From JAUSFM01 sp964343705 (GTDB lineage Archaea; Nanobdellota; Nanobdellia; Woesearchaeales; UBA12501), in the NCBI GenBank assembly GCA_964343705.1, contig CAYFJX010000004.1, positions 62,001 to 126,000 of the forward strand: a stretch of DNA of 64,000 bases. The letters run 5' to 3'. The notes below the pieces were generated by a model. That model saw only the letters and a program-made list of their open reading frames with translations, ran no database searches and was not told the origin of the DNA. This document shows, piece by piece, positions 1 to 9,582 of the stretch (its first letter is position 1; every line of letters begins with the position of its first letter). A program made the translations under genes and the position numbers.

Positions 1-963
1 CTCCAACCAGAAGTGCTTGCGTTTGGTGTGGATGCATATGGTATGCATCAAAGCTTTCTCAAGTATGCAACAGATGGGATAAAATACAATGCTGACCTTG
101 TTATATACTTGTTGTACCAAAATGATTTTACTGACCATATGGTTGCACGACACAATTTTTATCCAAAACCTAAACTACAATTTACACAAAAAACACAAGG
201 GAATGACAATGCAGGCACTATTCAACTTAGTTCTGTTTCAGCAGACACTGTTGCACGAATAGCACGGGCTCAACGTCAAGACACAAACTATTACAAGCTT
301 TACAAGAATGATAACAACAAACCAGTGCCTCGGATTTCTCTGTTACGTCGAGCAGTACTTGGTCACTCCCATTTTGTTGTGTTTCTGCGAAAAACCTTGC
401 AAGCAAACCCTATTACTTCACTGTTTCACACACCTTATGAAAAAGACTTTTTTCGCTTGTTAGAAAAAATTAGTGTAACCAACAAGGTTCTTTTCCAAGT
501 ACGCCAACAATATGATCCTTCTTTTATGGGTATTATTGAAAATGCTAATTATGTTCTCCACTTTTTCAACAAGGCAGTCAAAGAACAAGGGTCTCAGTTT
601 ATCCTTGTTAATGTACCCAGTGTGTACCAGGTACAATCAAAGTATTATGATAAACTGCGTAGGGATTTCACACACATACCTGAAGGGGCACTTCTTCCAA
701 AAGCAAGGGATATTATAGCTTCACAAGGTCTTACACTTGACAGTGCACAGGGGAACATCTTGCTTGGTCGTATTGCTGCTCAAGAAAGCCTGCATTATGT
801 TGATCTTACTACTCCTGCAAAAAAGCATGAATACACGTTTTATCATAGGGCAGATAATCACTGGAGTCCAGCTGGTACAGCTATCTCAGCAGAATATATC
901 ACGCAACAGTTACAGGCAAAGGGCTTGTTGCCTTTTGTTCAAGAAGATCAAGCAAAAGTATAA
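1..963 (+). CDS. SGNH hydrolase-like envelope protein, 5' end outside window
   Basis: The frame is open from base 1, so the N-terminus is cut by the window edge; the GTG at 13 is not a credible start because the reading continues upstream (LQPEVLAFG). It is a paralogue of the complete protein at 5606-6895: VLAFGVDAYG matches VLSFGVDSYG, YQNDFTD is identical, LVNVPSVYQVQ matches LVNIPSVYQVQ, and the C-terminal YHRADNHWSPAG matches YHKTDDHWNAHG. The D-x-H-W block is what is expected for the Asp/His end of an SGNH (GDSL-type) catalytic site; the Ser block would lie outside the window. In such families the substrate is often an acylated glycan, but none can be named here. Confidence 0.65.
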   Translation, partial: LQPEVLAFGVDAYGMHQSFLKYATDGIKYNADLVIYLLYQNDFTDHMVARHNFYPKPKLQFTQKTQGNDNAGTIQLSSVSADTVARIARAQRQDTNYYKLYKNDNNKPVPRISLLRRAVLGHSHFVVFLRKTLQANPITSLFHTPYEKDFFRLLEKISVTNKVLFQVRQQYDPSFMGIIENANYVLHFFNKAVKEQGSQFILVNVPSVYQVQSKYYDKLRRDFTHIPEGALLPKARDIIASQGLTLDSAQGNILLGRIAAQESLHYVDLTTPAKKHEYTFYHRADNHWSPAGTAISAEYITQQLQAKGLLPFVQEDQAKV

Positions 964-988
964 AAACAAGCAATTTCTCAATTGATTC

Positions 989-1855
989 ATGAATATCATC
1001 ATACTTATCACCACACCTGACTTTGCAGGACCAAATATCAAAGAACACCTACTTACGCAGGTAGAATGGGAAGAAACAAGCATGGTTTTTGAGAATGAGC
1101 CAGTGTGGAAACTCAGCACTGCCAATAATATAATATATATGTTTACAACTGATACAAAGTGCATTGATTGTGAACAATACGATGCAAAAATGCAGAAAAC
1201 CCTTGTCTCAGCAGGAGTACAAGCCAAGATTGACCTTCTTATCTTTCCAACCACACATAGGAGTGAGAAAGCAGTGCCAAGCATGTGTGTTCATGCACCA
1301 GGTAACTTTGGCGAAGCAAAATTAGGGGGGATCCCTGAAAAACTCTGTAAAACAAACCCTCAAATAATTAGGTTTTTGTGGGAACAACTTAAACATGTTT
1401 TTGGAACAGAAGGGGATCATGAAATTGTCATGGAGGCAACACACCATGGCCCGGACTTAGATGTTCCAACTATTTTTTTAGAAATTGGTTCTAATGAAGC
1501 AGCATGGCAAAACAAACAATTTGGTGCACACATGGCAACAGTACTTTGTAATCTTGCAAACGCAGATACGCAAGCAGTTCAAAAAAAGTTTATTCCAGCA
1601 CTTGGCATTGGTGGTCCACACTATGCACCGAACTTTCTTAAACTAATGGAAAAAACAAATTATGCAGTGGGTCATATCTGTGCAAAGTACAATTTAGAAA
1701 ACCTCGACGACAAAATGTTACAACAAGCAATTGAAACAAGCGGTGCACAAGAAGTTTTTGTTGATTGGAAAGGTGTTGGAGGTTACAAAGAAAAAATAAA
1801 AACCATATGTGGACAATGTGGTGTTACTTACAAACGGCCTGATCAACTTTGTTAA
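989..1855 (+). CDS. dtdA: D-aminoacyl-tRNA deacylase, archaeal type
   Basis: A 288-aa protein of the archaeal and plant DtdA/GEK1 family, which hydrolyses D-amino acids from mischarged tRNA in the cytoplasm. Family signatures visible are EATHHGPDLDVPTIFLEIGS in the centre and LGIGGPHYAPNF later, both rich in the metal-binding His and acidic residues of this zinc-dependent family. Length is as usual for the family. The C-terminus carries extra cysteines (CGQCGVTYKRPDQLC) that could bind metal. It starts 25 bases after the preceding gene and is probably co-transcribed with it. Confidence 0.85.
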   Translation: MNIIILITTPDFAGPNIKEHLLTQVEWEETSMVFENEPVWKLSTANNIIYMFTTDTKCIDCEQYDAKMQKTLVSAGVQAKIDLLIFPTTHRSEKAVPSMCVHAPGNFGEAKLGGIPEKLCKTNPQIIRFLWEQLKHVFGTEGDHEIVMEATHHGPDLDVPTIFLEIGSNEAAWQNKQFGAHMATVLCNLANADTQAVQKKFIPALGIGGPHYAPNFLKLMEKTNYAVGHICAKYNLENLDDKMLQQAIETSGAQEVFVDWKGVGGYKEKIKTICGQCGVTYKRPDQLC

Positions 1856-2059
1856 ACTTCGTTAACAAGCTTATTTTATTTTTACTTTAAAGTGTAAAAA
1901 GATGTTGTTGCTTTGGTTTAGTGGTTATTTATTTTTTTAAAATCAAAAGATTTAAATAACAAAAGTGCTTCAAACACAAAATACTTACTAAAACTTTGCA
2001 AGTTTGTGAGGTTGGTGGGTTTTCAAATTCAAAAAAGAGTAAAAAAAGAGGTTGATATC

Positions 2060-4909
2060 ATGAAATTAGGTGATAGCAGTAGAGTTTCTATAAGTTCTAA
2101 TACAAAAGGTTCTTCAATTTCAGAAGTAATCTTTCTTTCTGTGGCTGTTCTGGTCCTTCTCGGATCTGTGGCAGTTGTCTTTGCGGTTTCAGACCCAGAC
2201 GGAGACGGTTACACTGCTAACTTCACCAATGGCACCAAGCCAGCAGACTGTGATGAAAGCAGCGCTGAAGTGCGTCCGGTCAACAACGGGTCGCCCACGT
2301 TCATAGGATACAATATTAGGATATGTCCTGGGAACTACTCAAACGTCACCCTGATCGTCAACGGATCAAGTAACTCTTCTCTATGGATCGTCGGTGGTAC
2401 AGCAAACGGTTCTGCAAACTTTACCTTTGATGGTACAAACGCAAGCCTCCGAAACTGGATCTTAATCAACCAAACACTCGGCGGAGTTGGAATTGCTAAC
2501 TTAAGTGTATATGGTTTCAAACTTAACGACTCAGCTAATTCATCTGAGATAATTACCTACCCTGCTTCAGAAACACTGGGTATCAACATTTCTAACAGTA
2601 GTAATATCAACATTAGTGCAGTTAAAATGGTTGACCTGGCTCATGAAACAACAGGTATCTTCATAAAAGGAGATAATATTGACAATATTACTATTGGCAA
2701 CAATGCTTTCTACAACTTGTCACATGGTTCAGTGATCTATGTGAATGCAAGTGGTGGAGCCACAGTAAATATTAGCCAGAACAACTTTAGTTCAGAGTTC
2801 AACACAACCAACGATGCAACTATAAACATTACAGGTGGCCTAGCTGATGTAATTATAACCAACAACAGCTTCACAACTCGGGCGGCAAGTGTTGCAACAG
2901 GAGCTATCTGGCTAACAGGTAACAACAACAAGTTGTACAACAACACATTCCACAACTTTAGTTATGGTATCTACTTGAACAACAGTGATAATAACACATT
3001 GATTGACAATGTTCAAACACTAAACTATGCTGATACATCAGGTGCAGGTCTCTACCTTCAACGAAGTGATACCAACACCATCAAGTACAACCACCTTCAG
3101 AATGCTACTGGATATGGTATGGTACTTGAAACAAGTACTCGTAACAGCATTAGTAACAACACATTCCATAACAACACAGATGGTAATGTGCTGCTTAACT
3201 CATCATCTGACCACAACGAGATCAAGAGCAATAATGTAACATTCTCTCTTGGTGCAGCTGCGTTCGGTATGCTCATCAATGACTCTGATAACAACACTCT
3301 CGGATTCAACTCATACCGAAACAACAGTATTGATGGATTGCTTATCCACTTTTCCTTCAATATAACCGCAGTTCGAGAACGGTTCTGGAACAGCTCAGGT
3401 CAAGGTCTCCAAATCTGGACATCTAATGACACAGTGTTCGAGAACACAACAATGCACAACAATGTTTCACAAGTTAACTTTAACTTGACAAGCGTTGATA
3501 ACATTACACTAGACCGATTCAACTCCAGTTTCTCTGGTGGAGATGGTCTACTGATTTGGAAGTCCTCACGGATTAATATCACTGACTTTTTGATCTTCAA
3601 CTCAACTGATGATGGGATTGAAATCAGGAACAGTACCAATATCACAACTGGACGACCTAAAAACGTTAGTATGTTTTCTAACATCAATGATAGCATCAAC
3701 TATGGTATCCTTGTATGGGAAAACAGTAGCTGGGTAAACATTTCCACATTACACATCTCAAACAGTAGTGACAATGGTATCCATGCAAACGGAAGCTTTA
3801 ATGTTGGATTCCACAATCTAACAGTGGCAAACACGTCACTTGACGGAGTGGAATACTACAACATGTCAGGTCCAAAGTCAGTCCTTGGTTTCTGTAACCT
3901 AAACAATGCAGCAACTGGAACTAACTTGAACATCTCAAACAGTACAGCGAGTACATTCCAGTGTGATCCAATCAATGGAACCTACCTCTCATCTGTACAC
4001 CTTAAAGTGTCTAACAGAGCAGGGTCAAGTGTTGCATTCGATGTCGGAGTAAACCTTACTGATGTGACCTTAGAAAAGGCAATCAACTTTTCACAGACAT
4101 CAGTGGTTATCAACTCTTCAGCACTCTTTGAAGAGCGAAATGTTACTGGAAACATCACCTTTAGTGATCTTCCTTGGGAAGCAGATGGTGTAATCGCGTC
4201 ATACGGTAACAACAGTGACACCCGAAGTTGCGGGTCTAACTGTACAGTAACCCAGACCGGAACAACACTCTCCTTCAACGTAAGCCACTTCAGTAGTTTC
4301 GCTGCAAAACAAGTGGTTGTTCAATCCTTCTCAGTAGGAGGAGGCGGTGGTGGCGGTGGCCGAGGAGCTGGATTCCGATTTATTGTACCAACTGCACAAG
4401 GTGTATCAGTTGTAATGAACACCTATGACGCAGGACGGCTACGAATTGGAACCGGCGGCGCTCAAGGAGTATACGACTTTAAAGTAACTCGAACCTACCG
4501 AGACCAAGCTGACATTGCAGTAGCACACAAAGGATACAAGCTCAGTCTTGGACGAAGTGTAAACCTCGACCTTGACGGAGACAGCAAATCAGACGTGAAC
4601 GTAGCTCTTGTACGAGTACTACACAACCAAGTAGAACTGGTAGTAACACTCGGCGCAAAAGCATCAGCAGCACCTGCACCAACAGCAGCGGTTGTAAGCG
4701 AACCTGTTGCTGAACCAGTAGCTGCAGAACCAGAAGCATACGAAGCTCCTGCAGACGCACCTACAGATGAGCCTGTAGCAGCTGAAGCACCACCAGCACC
4801 TTCACCAAAGAAAAAGGGCAGTGGTGGAATGGTCTTCACCCTGATTGTAGTGGTTGTAGTCATCGGACTGCTCTACATGCACTTCAGAAAGAAAAAAGAA
4901 ATGGTTTAG
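2060..4909 (+). CDS. Large sequon-rich beta-helix surface protein, membrane anchored
   Basis: I chose ATG 2060 over the upstream in-frame codon at 2006 because GAGGT lies just before it and a hydrophobic N-terminal segment follows (SEVIFLSVAVLVLLGS). After the signal region comes an acidic calcium-binding-like stretch (DPDGDGY, then DCDES). Most of the protein (bases about 2300-3950) is built of short Asn/Ile/Thr-rich repeats such as NNTLIDN and SSDNGIHANGS, typical of right-handed parallel beta-helix (NosD/pectate-lyase-like) folds, with dozens of N-x-S/T sequons. A Gly run (4337-4363) leads to a small beta domain, an Ala/Pro/Glu linker, one C-terminal membrane helix and a KKK tail. It is probably an N-glycosylated, cell-surface protein, either S-layer-like or adhesive. 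The ligand is unknown. Confidence 0.75.
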   Translation: MKLGDSSRVSISSNTKGSSISEVIFLSVAVLVLLGSVAVVFAVSDPDGDGYTANFTNGTKPADCDESSAEVRPVNNGSPTFIGYNIRICPGNYSNVTLIVNGSSNSSLWIVGGTANGSANFTFDGTNASLRNWILINQTLGGVGIANLSVYGFKLNDSANSSEIITYPASETLGINISNSSNINISAVKMVDLAHETTGIFIKGDNIDNITIGNNAFYNLSHGSVIYVNASGGATVNISQNNFSSEFNTTNDATINITGGLADVIITNNSFTTRAASVATGAIWLTGNNNKLYNNTFHNFSYGIYLNNSDNNTLIDNVQTLNYADTSGAGLYLQRSDTNTIKYNHLQNATGYGMVLETSTRNSISNNTFHNNTDGNVLLNSSSDHNEIKSNNVTFSLGAAAFGMLINDSDNNTLGFNSYRNNSIDGLLIHFSFNITAVRERFWNSSGQGLQIWTSNDTVFENTTMHNNVSQVNFNLTSVDNITLDRFNSSFSGGDGLLIWKSSRINITDFLIFNSTDDGIEIRNSTNITTGRPKNVSMFSNINDSINYGILVWENSSWVNISTLHISNSSDNGIHANGSFNVGFHNLTVANTSLDGVEYYNMSGPKSVLGFCNLNNAATGTNLNISNSTASTFQCDPINGTYLSSVHLKVSNRAGSSVAFDVGVNLTDVTLEKAINFSQTSVVINSSALFEERNVTGNITFSDLPWEADGVIASYGNNSDTRSCGSNCTVTQTGTTLSFNVSHFSSFAAKQVVVQSFSVGGGGGGGGRGAGFRFIVPTAQGVSVVMNTYDAGRLRIGTGGAQGVYDFKVTRTYRDQADIAVAHKGYKLSLGRSVNLDLDGDSKSDVNVALVRVLHNQVELVVTLGAKASAAPAPTAAVVSEPVAEPVAAEPEAYEAPADAPTDEPVAAEAPPAPSPKKKGSGGMVFTLIVVVVVIGLLYMHFRKKKEMV

Positions 4910-4925
4910 AAATAAACCAACTTTT

Positions 4926-5525
4926 TTATTTTTTTTCTTCTATTTTTTCTAAATGCTCAACACAATTCATACATAGAACTCTATGATTCTTATCTTCATC
5001 TATCTCAAAGATACTCACTGCCGTGTTTTTTTGCTTGGTAGAAACATCTATACTCTCTAGGGATTGATTATGTATGGTAGCAATAAGTGCGAGGTTAAAT
5101 CCTCCATGACTAACAAACAAGACTGTTTCATTCTTGTGCTTGTGGAGAATTCTATGGAGGAATGATTGTGCTCTGGTTTGCATTTCCTCTAAACTTTCTC
5201 GGCTATCTTTTTGGTTCTCCTGTGGGCTTGCTGTATATTCATGGTGTCTACGTCCTTCTAACTGTCCAAAATTTCGCTCACGAAGATCTTTTACATACTC
5301 TACAGGTATGTTTGCCTTAAGCTTTACAATCTCTTTAGTTGTGTTAGCAGCTCTACCAAGATCACTTGAGTAAATGATATTAATATGCTCATTTTGTAAG
5401 CGTTGTGCAAGCTTTCTTGCTTGCTGTTTGCCTCTTTCAGTGAGTGTGCCAGGAATACTTTGTCCCTGGATGATCTTCTTAGTGTTCTCTTCTGTTTCAC
5501 CATGTCGTGTAAGTATTAATTTCAT
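4926..5525 (-). CDS. Histidine phosphatase (phosphoglycerate mutase-like) family
   Basis: A 199-aa protein when started at the ATG at 5523-5525, which gives MKLILTRHGETEEN with the catalytic RHGE at the very N-terminus as in the family; a longer frame runs to 5606 but would overlap the divergent gene. A TATA-like CTATTTAAGG lies about 25 bases upstream, which suggests a leaderless message. The second catalytic His is in FVSHGGF and the conserved Glu/Arg in LRERNFGQLEGR. Family members are phosphatases of small phosphoesters, or less often mutases; the substrate cannot be read from sequence. Confidence 0.8.
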   Translation of the reverse strand: MKLILTRHGETEENTKKIIQGQSIPGTLTERGKQQARKLAQRLQNEHINIIYSSDLGRAANTTKEIVKLKANIPVEYVKDLRERNFGQLEGRRHHEYTASPQENQKDSRESLEEMQTRAQSFLHRILHKHKNETVLFVSHGGFNLALIATIHNQSLESIDVSTKQKNTAVSIFEIDEDKNHRVLCMNCVEHLEKIEEKK

Positions 5526-5605
5526 GTTCCTGTGGAAGGATGGACTCCTTAAATAGTTTTCTAGTTGCATAAACCTTTTAAAAAACTGTATCTCAAGAGT
5601 GCTCA

Positions 5606-6895
5606 ATGAAAAAAGTATACACCAATCTTATTGTTCTTGTACTGAGCTTATTTGTTGTTTTATTCATCCTCGAAATAGGCACCCGTCTAGTAGCTCCTCA
5701 ACCTTTGTTTGACGAATGCGACAAGCGACATCCTGACTGGCCACGTCCCATGATCATCTCAGATGATCTTCTGGGCCACAAGATGAAAGCTAATGGTACA
5801 TGGTGCCTGTACCAGCCTGACACAGCAGAGAAAATAACTATTCACACTAACAGCAAGGGTATGCGTAGCAGTACAGAGTACAACACCACCAAACCAGAAG
5901 GAGTGTTCCGTGTACTCGTCTTTGGAGATTCGTTTGTATGGGGTGAAAACCTTCATGATCACCAAACTATTCAGGCACAGCTTCAGAGCGAGCTTCAACA
6001 AGCGTTTGACAAGCGCTCCATGGATCTTACGGCAGAAGTCCTTTCATTTGGTGTTGATAGCTATGGGGCACAACAATCTCTTTTTCTCTACGAACGCCGC
6101 GCATTAGAATATGACGCAGATGTTGTTCTAAACTTCTTTTATCAGAATGATTTTACTGATGTATACACTGCTTCAAACGCACGTTACCCTCGCCCTTTTG
6201 TATTTGTTAACAAAGGCATGGGTAATATAACCTTTTATCCTGCAGATGTTGTGGCGAAAATGTTACGACACAAGCTAGGAGACGATCGAAAATTTAAGTA
6301 TTTTCAAAATGACTCAGTCAAAAAACCAGCTTTTTTTCCTTGGCCAAAAAGAATGTTTATGAGCAATTCTCATGCATACCAATTTGCTGACACTGCTTTC
6401 ACAAGGGCACGAGCATCAAAAAAACTACAAGATTCTGACCGGTTGTTACAAAAACTAGCATTATCTGAACAAACTATTTTTCCCTTCTTTTTTACTGGTG
6501 ATGATGACTTTGTAATTAGACTTAAAATTCTTTCAGCGGTCTTTGACTATTTTGAAGACCAAGCACGCAAAAATAACTCTACTTTTGTCTTAGTTAATAT
6601 CCCTAGTGTTTACCAAGTTCAGGATAAACATAGAGAGCTTTTACGCAAAGAAATGGCAACACTTAAAGGTCAACAACTTCCAGAGTTTCTCAAAGAACCA
6701 ACAAACAACTATTTCCTCACGCTGCTTTCTCAAAAAAAGAATATTCCTTACATTGACCTTACACAAACTGCTCACAAAAATCAGCATTCCTTTTACCATA
6801 AAACTGATGATCATTGGAATGCACACGGTGTAAATCTATCTGCACAACATGTAACTCAAGAATTGTTCAAGATGAACTTGATTCCTACTTCTTAG
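5606..6895 (+). CDS. Membrane-anchored SGNH hydrolase-like protein
   Basis: A 429-aa protein with an N-terminal membrane segment (LIVLVLSLFVVLFILEI) and an extracytoplasmic domain. The nucleophile block is VLVFGDSFVWGENL (GDS motif), followed by an Asn/Gln-rich YQNDFTD block and the C-terminal Asp/His block YHKTDDHWNAHG, in the order expected for SGNH/GDSL hydrolases and the related AlgX/DltD-like acyltransferase-associated proteins. It is a complete paralogue of the truncated gene at the window start; the surface protein at 2060-4909 lies between them, so a role in modifying cell-surface glycans or proteins is a reasonable inference. It overlaps the 3' end of the convergent uL11 gene by 11 bases. 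Confidence 0.7.
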   Translation: MKKVYTNLIVLVLSLFVVLFILEIGTRLVAPQPLFDECDKRHPDWPRPMIISDDLLGHKMKANGTWCLYQPDTAEKITIHTNSKGMRSSTEYNTTKPEGVFRVLVFGDSFVWGENLHDHQTIQAQLQSELQQAFDKRSMDLTAEVLSFGVDSYGAQQSLFLYERRALEYDADVVLNFFYQNDFTDVYTASNARYPRPFVFVNKGMGNITFYPADVVAKMLRHKLGDDRKFKYFQNDSVKKPAFFPWPKRMFMSNSHAYQFADTAFTRARASKKLQDSDRLLQKLALSEQTIFPFFFTGDDDFVIRLKILSAVFDYFEDQARKNNSTFVLVNIPSVYQVQDKHRELLRKEMATLKGQQLPEFLKEPTNNYFLTLLSQKKNIPYIDLTQTAHKNQHSFYHKTDDHWNAHGVNLSAQHVTQELFKMNLIPTS

Positions 6896-7643
6896 CTGCA
6901 GCAGGAGCAGCGGCACCACCTGCAGGGGCAGCAGCGCCTTCTTTTCCTTCTTCAGCAGGCATGAATTCCTTGATAATCTGTTCAGGAATTTTTGCTTCTT
7001 TAAGCTTGGTCCTAATCTGAGTTGGACTTTTACCTTCCATCTCTTTCATAATGTCCTTAGCTTTTTGTTCAAACTCTTTACGTTTCTTTTGAAGTTCTTC
7101 AGCAAGTCGCTTTCGTTCTTCTTCAAGTGCTTTGAGTTCTTCAGCTGAAAGTTCGGATTTTCCTTGTTCAATCTTTTCTTTAAATGAACCATTGTTAATG
7201 TCAGCAATGGTTTCTCGTGCTTGTTTTCCTTCAACCATGATTCCCATACTATCGCAGGTACCACAGATTTCTTTAACACGTGAGAAATTATTTTTACCAA
7301 GCAGGTTATCCTGCTTCATCTTTGCAATTTTAATAACTTGCTCGATCTTAAGATCAGCAACTTTTTCAGTAAGTGGGTTTGAAGCTGCTTTTTGAACGCC
7401 TGCTTCTTTTTTGATAAGCTGTGCTGCTGGTGGTGTTCCAACAGTAATAGTGAATTCTTTGGTGTCTTTGTCAACAGTTACTTTCACAGGCACTTTCATA
7501 CCTTTGAATTCTCCTGTTTTATTGTTGATTTCACCTACTACTTGGCCAATATTTACTCCTAGTGGTCCTAGAGCTGGGCCTAGTGGTGGTGCTGCTGTGG
7601 CTTTACCACCTTCAACTAAGACATCAATACTTTCACTTGCCAT
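6885..7643 (-). CDS. rpl11: Ribosomal protein uL11 with long C-terminal extension
   Basis: The first 140 or so residues are standard archaeal uL11, the base of the ribosomal GTPase-associated stalk: PPLGPALGPLGVNIGQVV at the N-terminus and the rRNA-binding C-terminal domain with VKEICGTCDSMGIMVEG. Archaeal uL11 is usually near 160 residues; this one is 252. The extra part is a charged coiled coil (EELKALEEERKRLAEELQKK), a short helical segment (SPTQIRTKLKEAKIP) and an Ala/Pro/Gly tail ending AAAPAAAKK, reminiscent of the flexible hinge of the P1 stalk protein. It lies downstream of secE-nusG, a conserved archaeal order, but a separate TATA-like TTTATAAAC lies upstream. Confidence 0.92.
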   Translation of the reverse strand: MASESIDVLVEGGKATAAPPLGPALGPLGVNIGQVVGEINNKTGEFKGMKVPVKVTVDKDTKEFTITVGTPPAAQLIKKEAGVQKAASNPLTEKVADLKIEQVIKIAKMKQDNLLGKNNFSRVKEICGTCDSMGIMVEGKQARETIADINNGSFKEKIEQGKSELSAEELKALEEERKRLAEELQKKRKEFEQKAKDIMKEMEGKSPTQIRTKLKEAKIPEQIIKEFMPAEEGKEGAAAPAGGAAAPAAAKK

Positions 7644-7714
7644 AGTGCTTTCGGAGAAACCAGGGGTTTATAAAGCTTGCGGCTTTCTTGCTAGTAACGG
7701 CCAGAAATAGGGGT

Positions 7715-8209
7715 TTACTCTTCGTTTTCTTCTTCACCCTCACGCCGAATAACCTTAACAGCGTCAAATTTAAGGGTGATAGGGATAGGAACAGCAGCTT
7801 CAAGCAGTTCAACAACAACTTCTTCCTTGGTCTTATCAATACGTGTGATCTTACACTTTTCACGCTTGAAAGGACCAGAGATGATCTCAGCAATGTCATT
7901 CTTTTGAATGTTTACTTCGTGCTTTTTCTGCTCAACCATGTGTTCCATTTCAGAAAAGTCAACAGTATTAGGCAGTATTCCTCGTGCGTATGGAATGTTT
8001 AATGCAGCTTGTTCAGCATCTGAACGTGTAGCAGCTTCAAGGAAGATATAGCCTCTCATACCATGTGGTCTAATAACTGAATACACAGCGATTTTCTTCT
8101 TGTCTGCATTGCTTACAATAAAGTCCATGACTTGGTCTTCACGGTTTGCTGTAGTTCGCAGTGCAAAGATAGTGCTCTGTTTTTCAGTTGTTGTTTCTGC
8201 TTCTGTCAT
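7715..8209 (-). CDS. spt5: Transcription elongation factor Spt5/NusG
   Basis: A 164-aa archaeal Spt5: an NGN domain (residues 1-90; FALRTTANREDQVMDFI, HGMRGYIFLEA) that binds the RNA polymerase clamp, and a KOW domain (residues 95-155; ISGPFKREKCKITRID). With Spt4 it keeps RNA polymerase processive. The length is normal for the archaeal form. It follows secE by one base and is clearly in the same operon; secE-spt5-rpl11 is a conserved archaeal cluster. Confidence 0.93.
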   Translation of the reverse strand: MTEAETTTEKQSTIFALRTTANREDQVMDFIVSNADKKKIAVYSVIRPHGMRGYIFLEAATRSDAEQAALNIPYARGILPNTVDFSEMEHMVEQKKHEVNIQKNDIAEIISGPFKREKCKITRIDKTKEEVVVELLEAAVPIPITLKFDAVKVIRREGEEENEE

Positions 8210-8210
8210 T

Positions 8211-8417
8211 TTAGATAATCAGTTTTGCAAGCATAAATATGAGGAATCCGAGCAAGCCAATAATTAGCATGCCAAGCGCTGAAACCTTAACAATGGTCTT
8301 AAATTCCATGCCAGTTGGCTTTTGAGTCACTTTTAAGACTCGAAGGCATTCTTGGTAGTACGCCTGCAGCCATGTCCAGCTTCGTTGGAGCTTGCTTTGC
8401 TTAATTTCGGTCTCCAT
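8211..8417 (-). CDS. secE: Protein translocase subunit SecE (Sec61 gamma)
   Basis: A 68-aa protein with an amphipathic N-terminal helix containing the family pattern LRVLKVTQKPTGMEF and one C-terminal membrane helix (LGMLIIGLLGFLIFMLAKL). It is the small essential clamp of the SecYE channel in the cytoplasmic membrane. A TATA-like TTTTAAATAA and GAGGATA lie just before the ATG, so it starts the secE-spt5 operon. Confidence 0.9.
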   Translation of the reverse strand: METEIKQSKLQRSWTWLQAYYQECLRVLKVTQKPTGMEFKTIVKVSALGMLIIGLLGFLIFMLAKLII

Positions 8418-8489
8418 TATCCTCAGAGGTCTGTCATTATTTAAAAGTCTTTCTGTTTGTTAGGTATCTGAAAGCAGGTTAGAAGGCGG

Positions 8490-9533
8490 TTATAACAGGT
8501 GTAGGGCGGTTACAATCTCTTGTGTGTCTTGTGTGTATTTTAGTGCTGCTGCCCTTGCTTGATCTACCTTGTCTTGGCCAAAATTAATGTCATGAACGCG
8601 TTGTGCAGCATTAGTGAGTGCTGCCACACGCTGAGCCAAGTGAGATGTGTACGCTTCATCTGCCTTTGTTGTGCTTGGTTCACCTAATTTTTCAATCTTA
8701 TCTGCAAGCTCTTCAGCATATGCAGTTAATGCGACTGCATGTTGGAAGTGGGTGGATTCTAAGAGCTTTCTCAAACCTGGAAGTACATGATCATGTGCAT
8801 ATACCAGATCTTCGACGCCTATGTCATCTCCCATGCGAATACAGAAGGCATTGTTACCAGATGAACCAAGATTATATCTTTGGCCGTTACCTCCAGATCT
8901 ATAAACTGGTTTCTGAAAACCATTGCCTGTAACTTCATTTAAGATGTAGCTAAACAGTACAGTGGCGTCTTCATAGCTGCTGTTTTGGCTGTGTAATCTT
9001 GGTCTTAGTGAGTAGGGCAATCCAGGTCTTCCACATTGAGTTACTGCCATTACTCCTAACAGCAGATTGTCAGGAAGCTTGTCTTGATTAAGGTCATGCT
9101 GTGACAAGCCTGCTCCTAAATTAAGCTTTTTTTCATCTCCTCGCATAAGTGTAGCATACACACGTAGTTCTGTTTCACCTCGTTCTTGTAATGGCGCACC
9201 ACGTGTTTCTCGCGCATGGTCAAGATCAACACGCTTTCTTTTAAATGTGCGAAGTCTTCTTTTTTGCTTTGGAGTTGGTTGCAGGGCGAACATACCAACA
9301 GAATGTCTTCTTGAACCATTCTTATGTGACGCATAAAATGGGATGCTATCCTCATCAACAAGTCCTTGCTCAATAAGAAATGCGCGTACTCTATCCACTC
9401 CTTTTTTGGTGAGTGTAAGATGGCCAGGTTTGTCTTCTTTATGTATCTCACAAAGATGTCCAAGATCTCCTTGAAAAATCCTTTGATGAGGTGTCTCTAA
9501 TTCTGGAACACGCTCAAGGTTCAGGTCTGCCAT
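8490..9533 (-). CDS. Orphan protein, tandem paralogue 1
   Basis: A 347-aa protein with no family I recognise. It begins with ERVPELETPHQRIFQGDL, almost identical to the start of the next gene (ERVPELETPHQRIYKGDF). The two also share ELRVYA, a central block (KLPDNLLLGVMAV against NLPENLYLAVSAL), and a C-terminal helix pair after AVALTAYAEEL / AVALRGYNQQV. No membrane segment or signal peptide is seen, so it is probably cytoplasmic. It is a tandem duplicate that has diverged strongly in the middle and conserved its ends. Confidence 0.75.
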   Translation of the reverse strand: MADLNLERVPELETPHQRIFQGDLGHLCEIHKEDKPGHLTLTKKGVDRVRAFLIEQGLVDEDSIPFYASHKNGSRRHSVGMFALQPTPKQKRRLRTFKRKRVDLDHARETRGAPLQERGETELRVYATLMRGDEKKLNLGAGLSQHDLNQDKLPDNLLLGVMAVTQCGRPGLPYSLRPRLHSQNSSYEDATVLFSYILNEVTGNGFQKPVYRSGGNGQRYNLGSSGNNAFCIRMGDDIGVEDLVYAHDHVLPGLRKLLESTHFQHAVALTAYAEELADKIEKLGEPSTTKADEAYTSHLAQRVAALTNAAQRVHDINFGQDKVDQARAAALKYTQDTQEIVTALHLL

Positions 9534-9582
9534 GAAACAAAAGAAAAAAGAAGGTAGTTAAAAAGTTTGTGCATAGTGTTAA

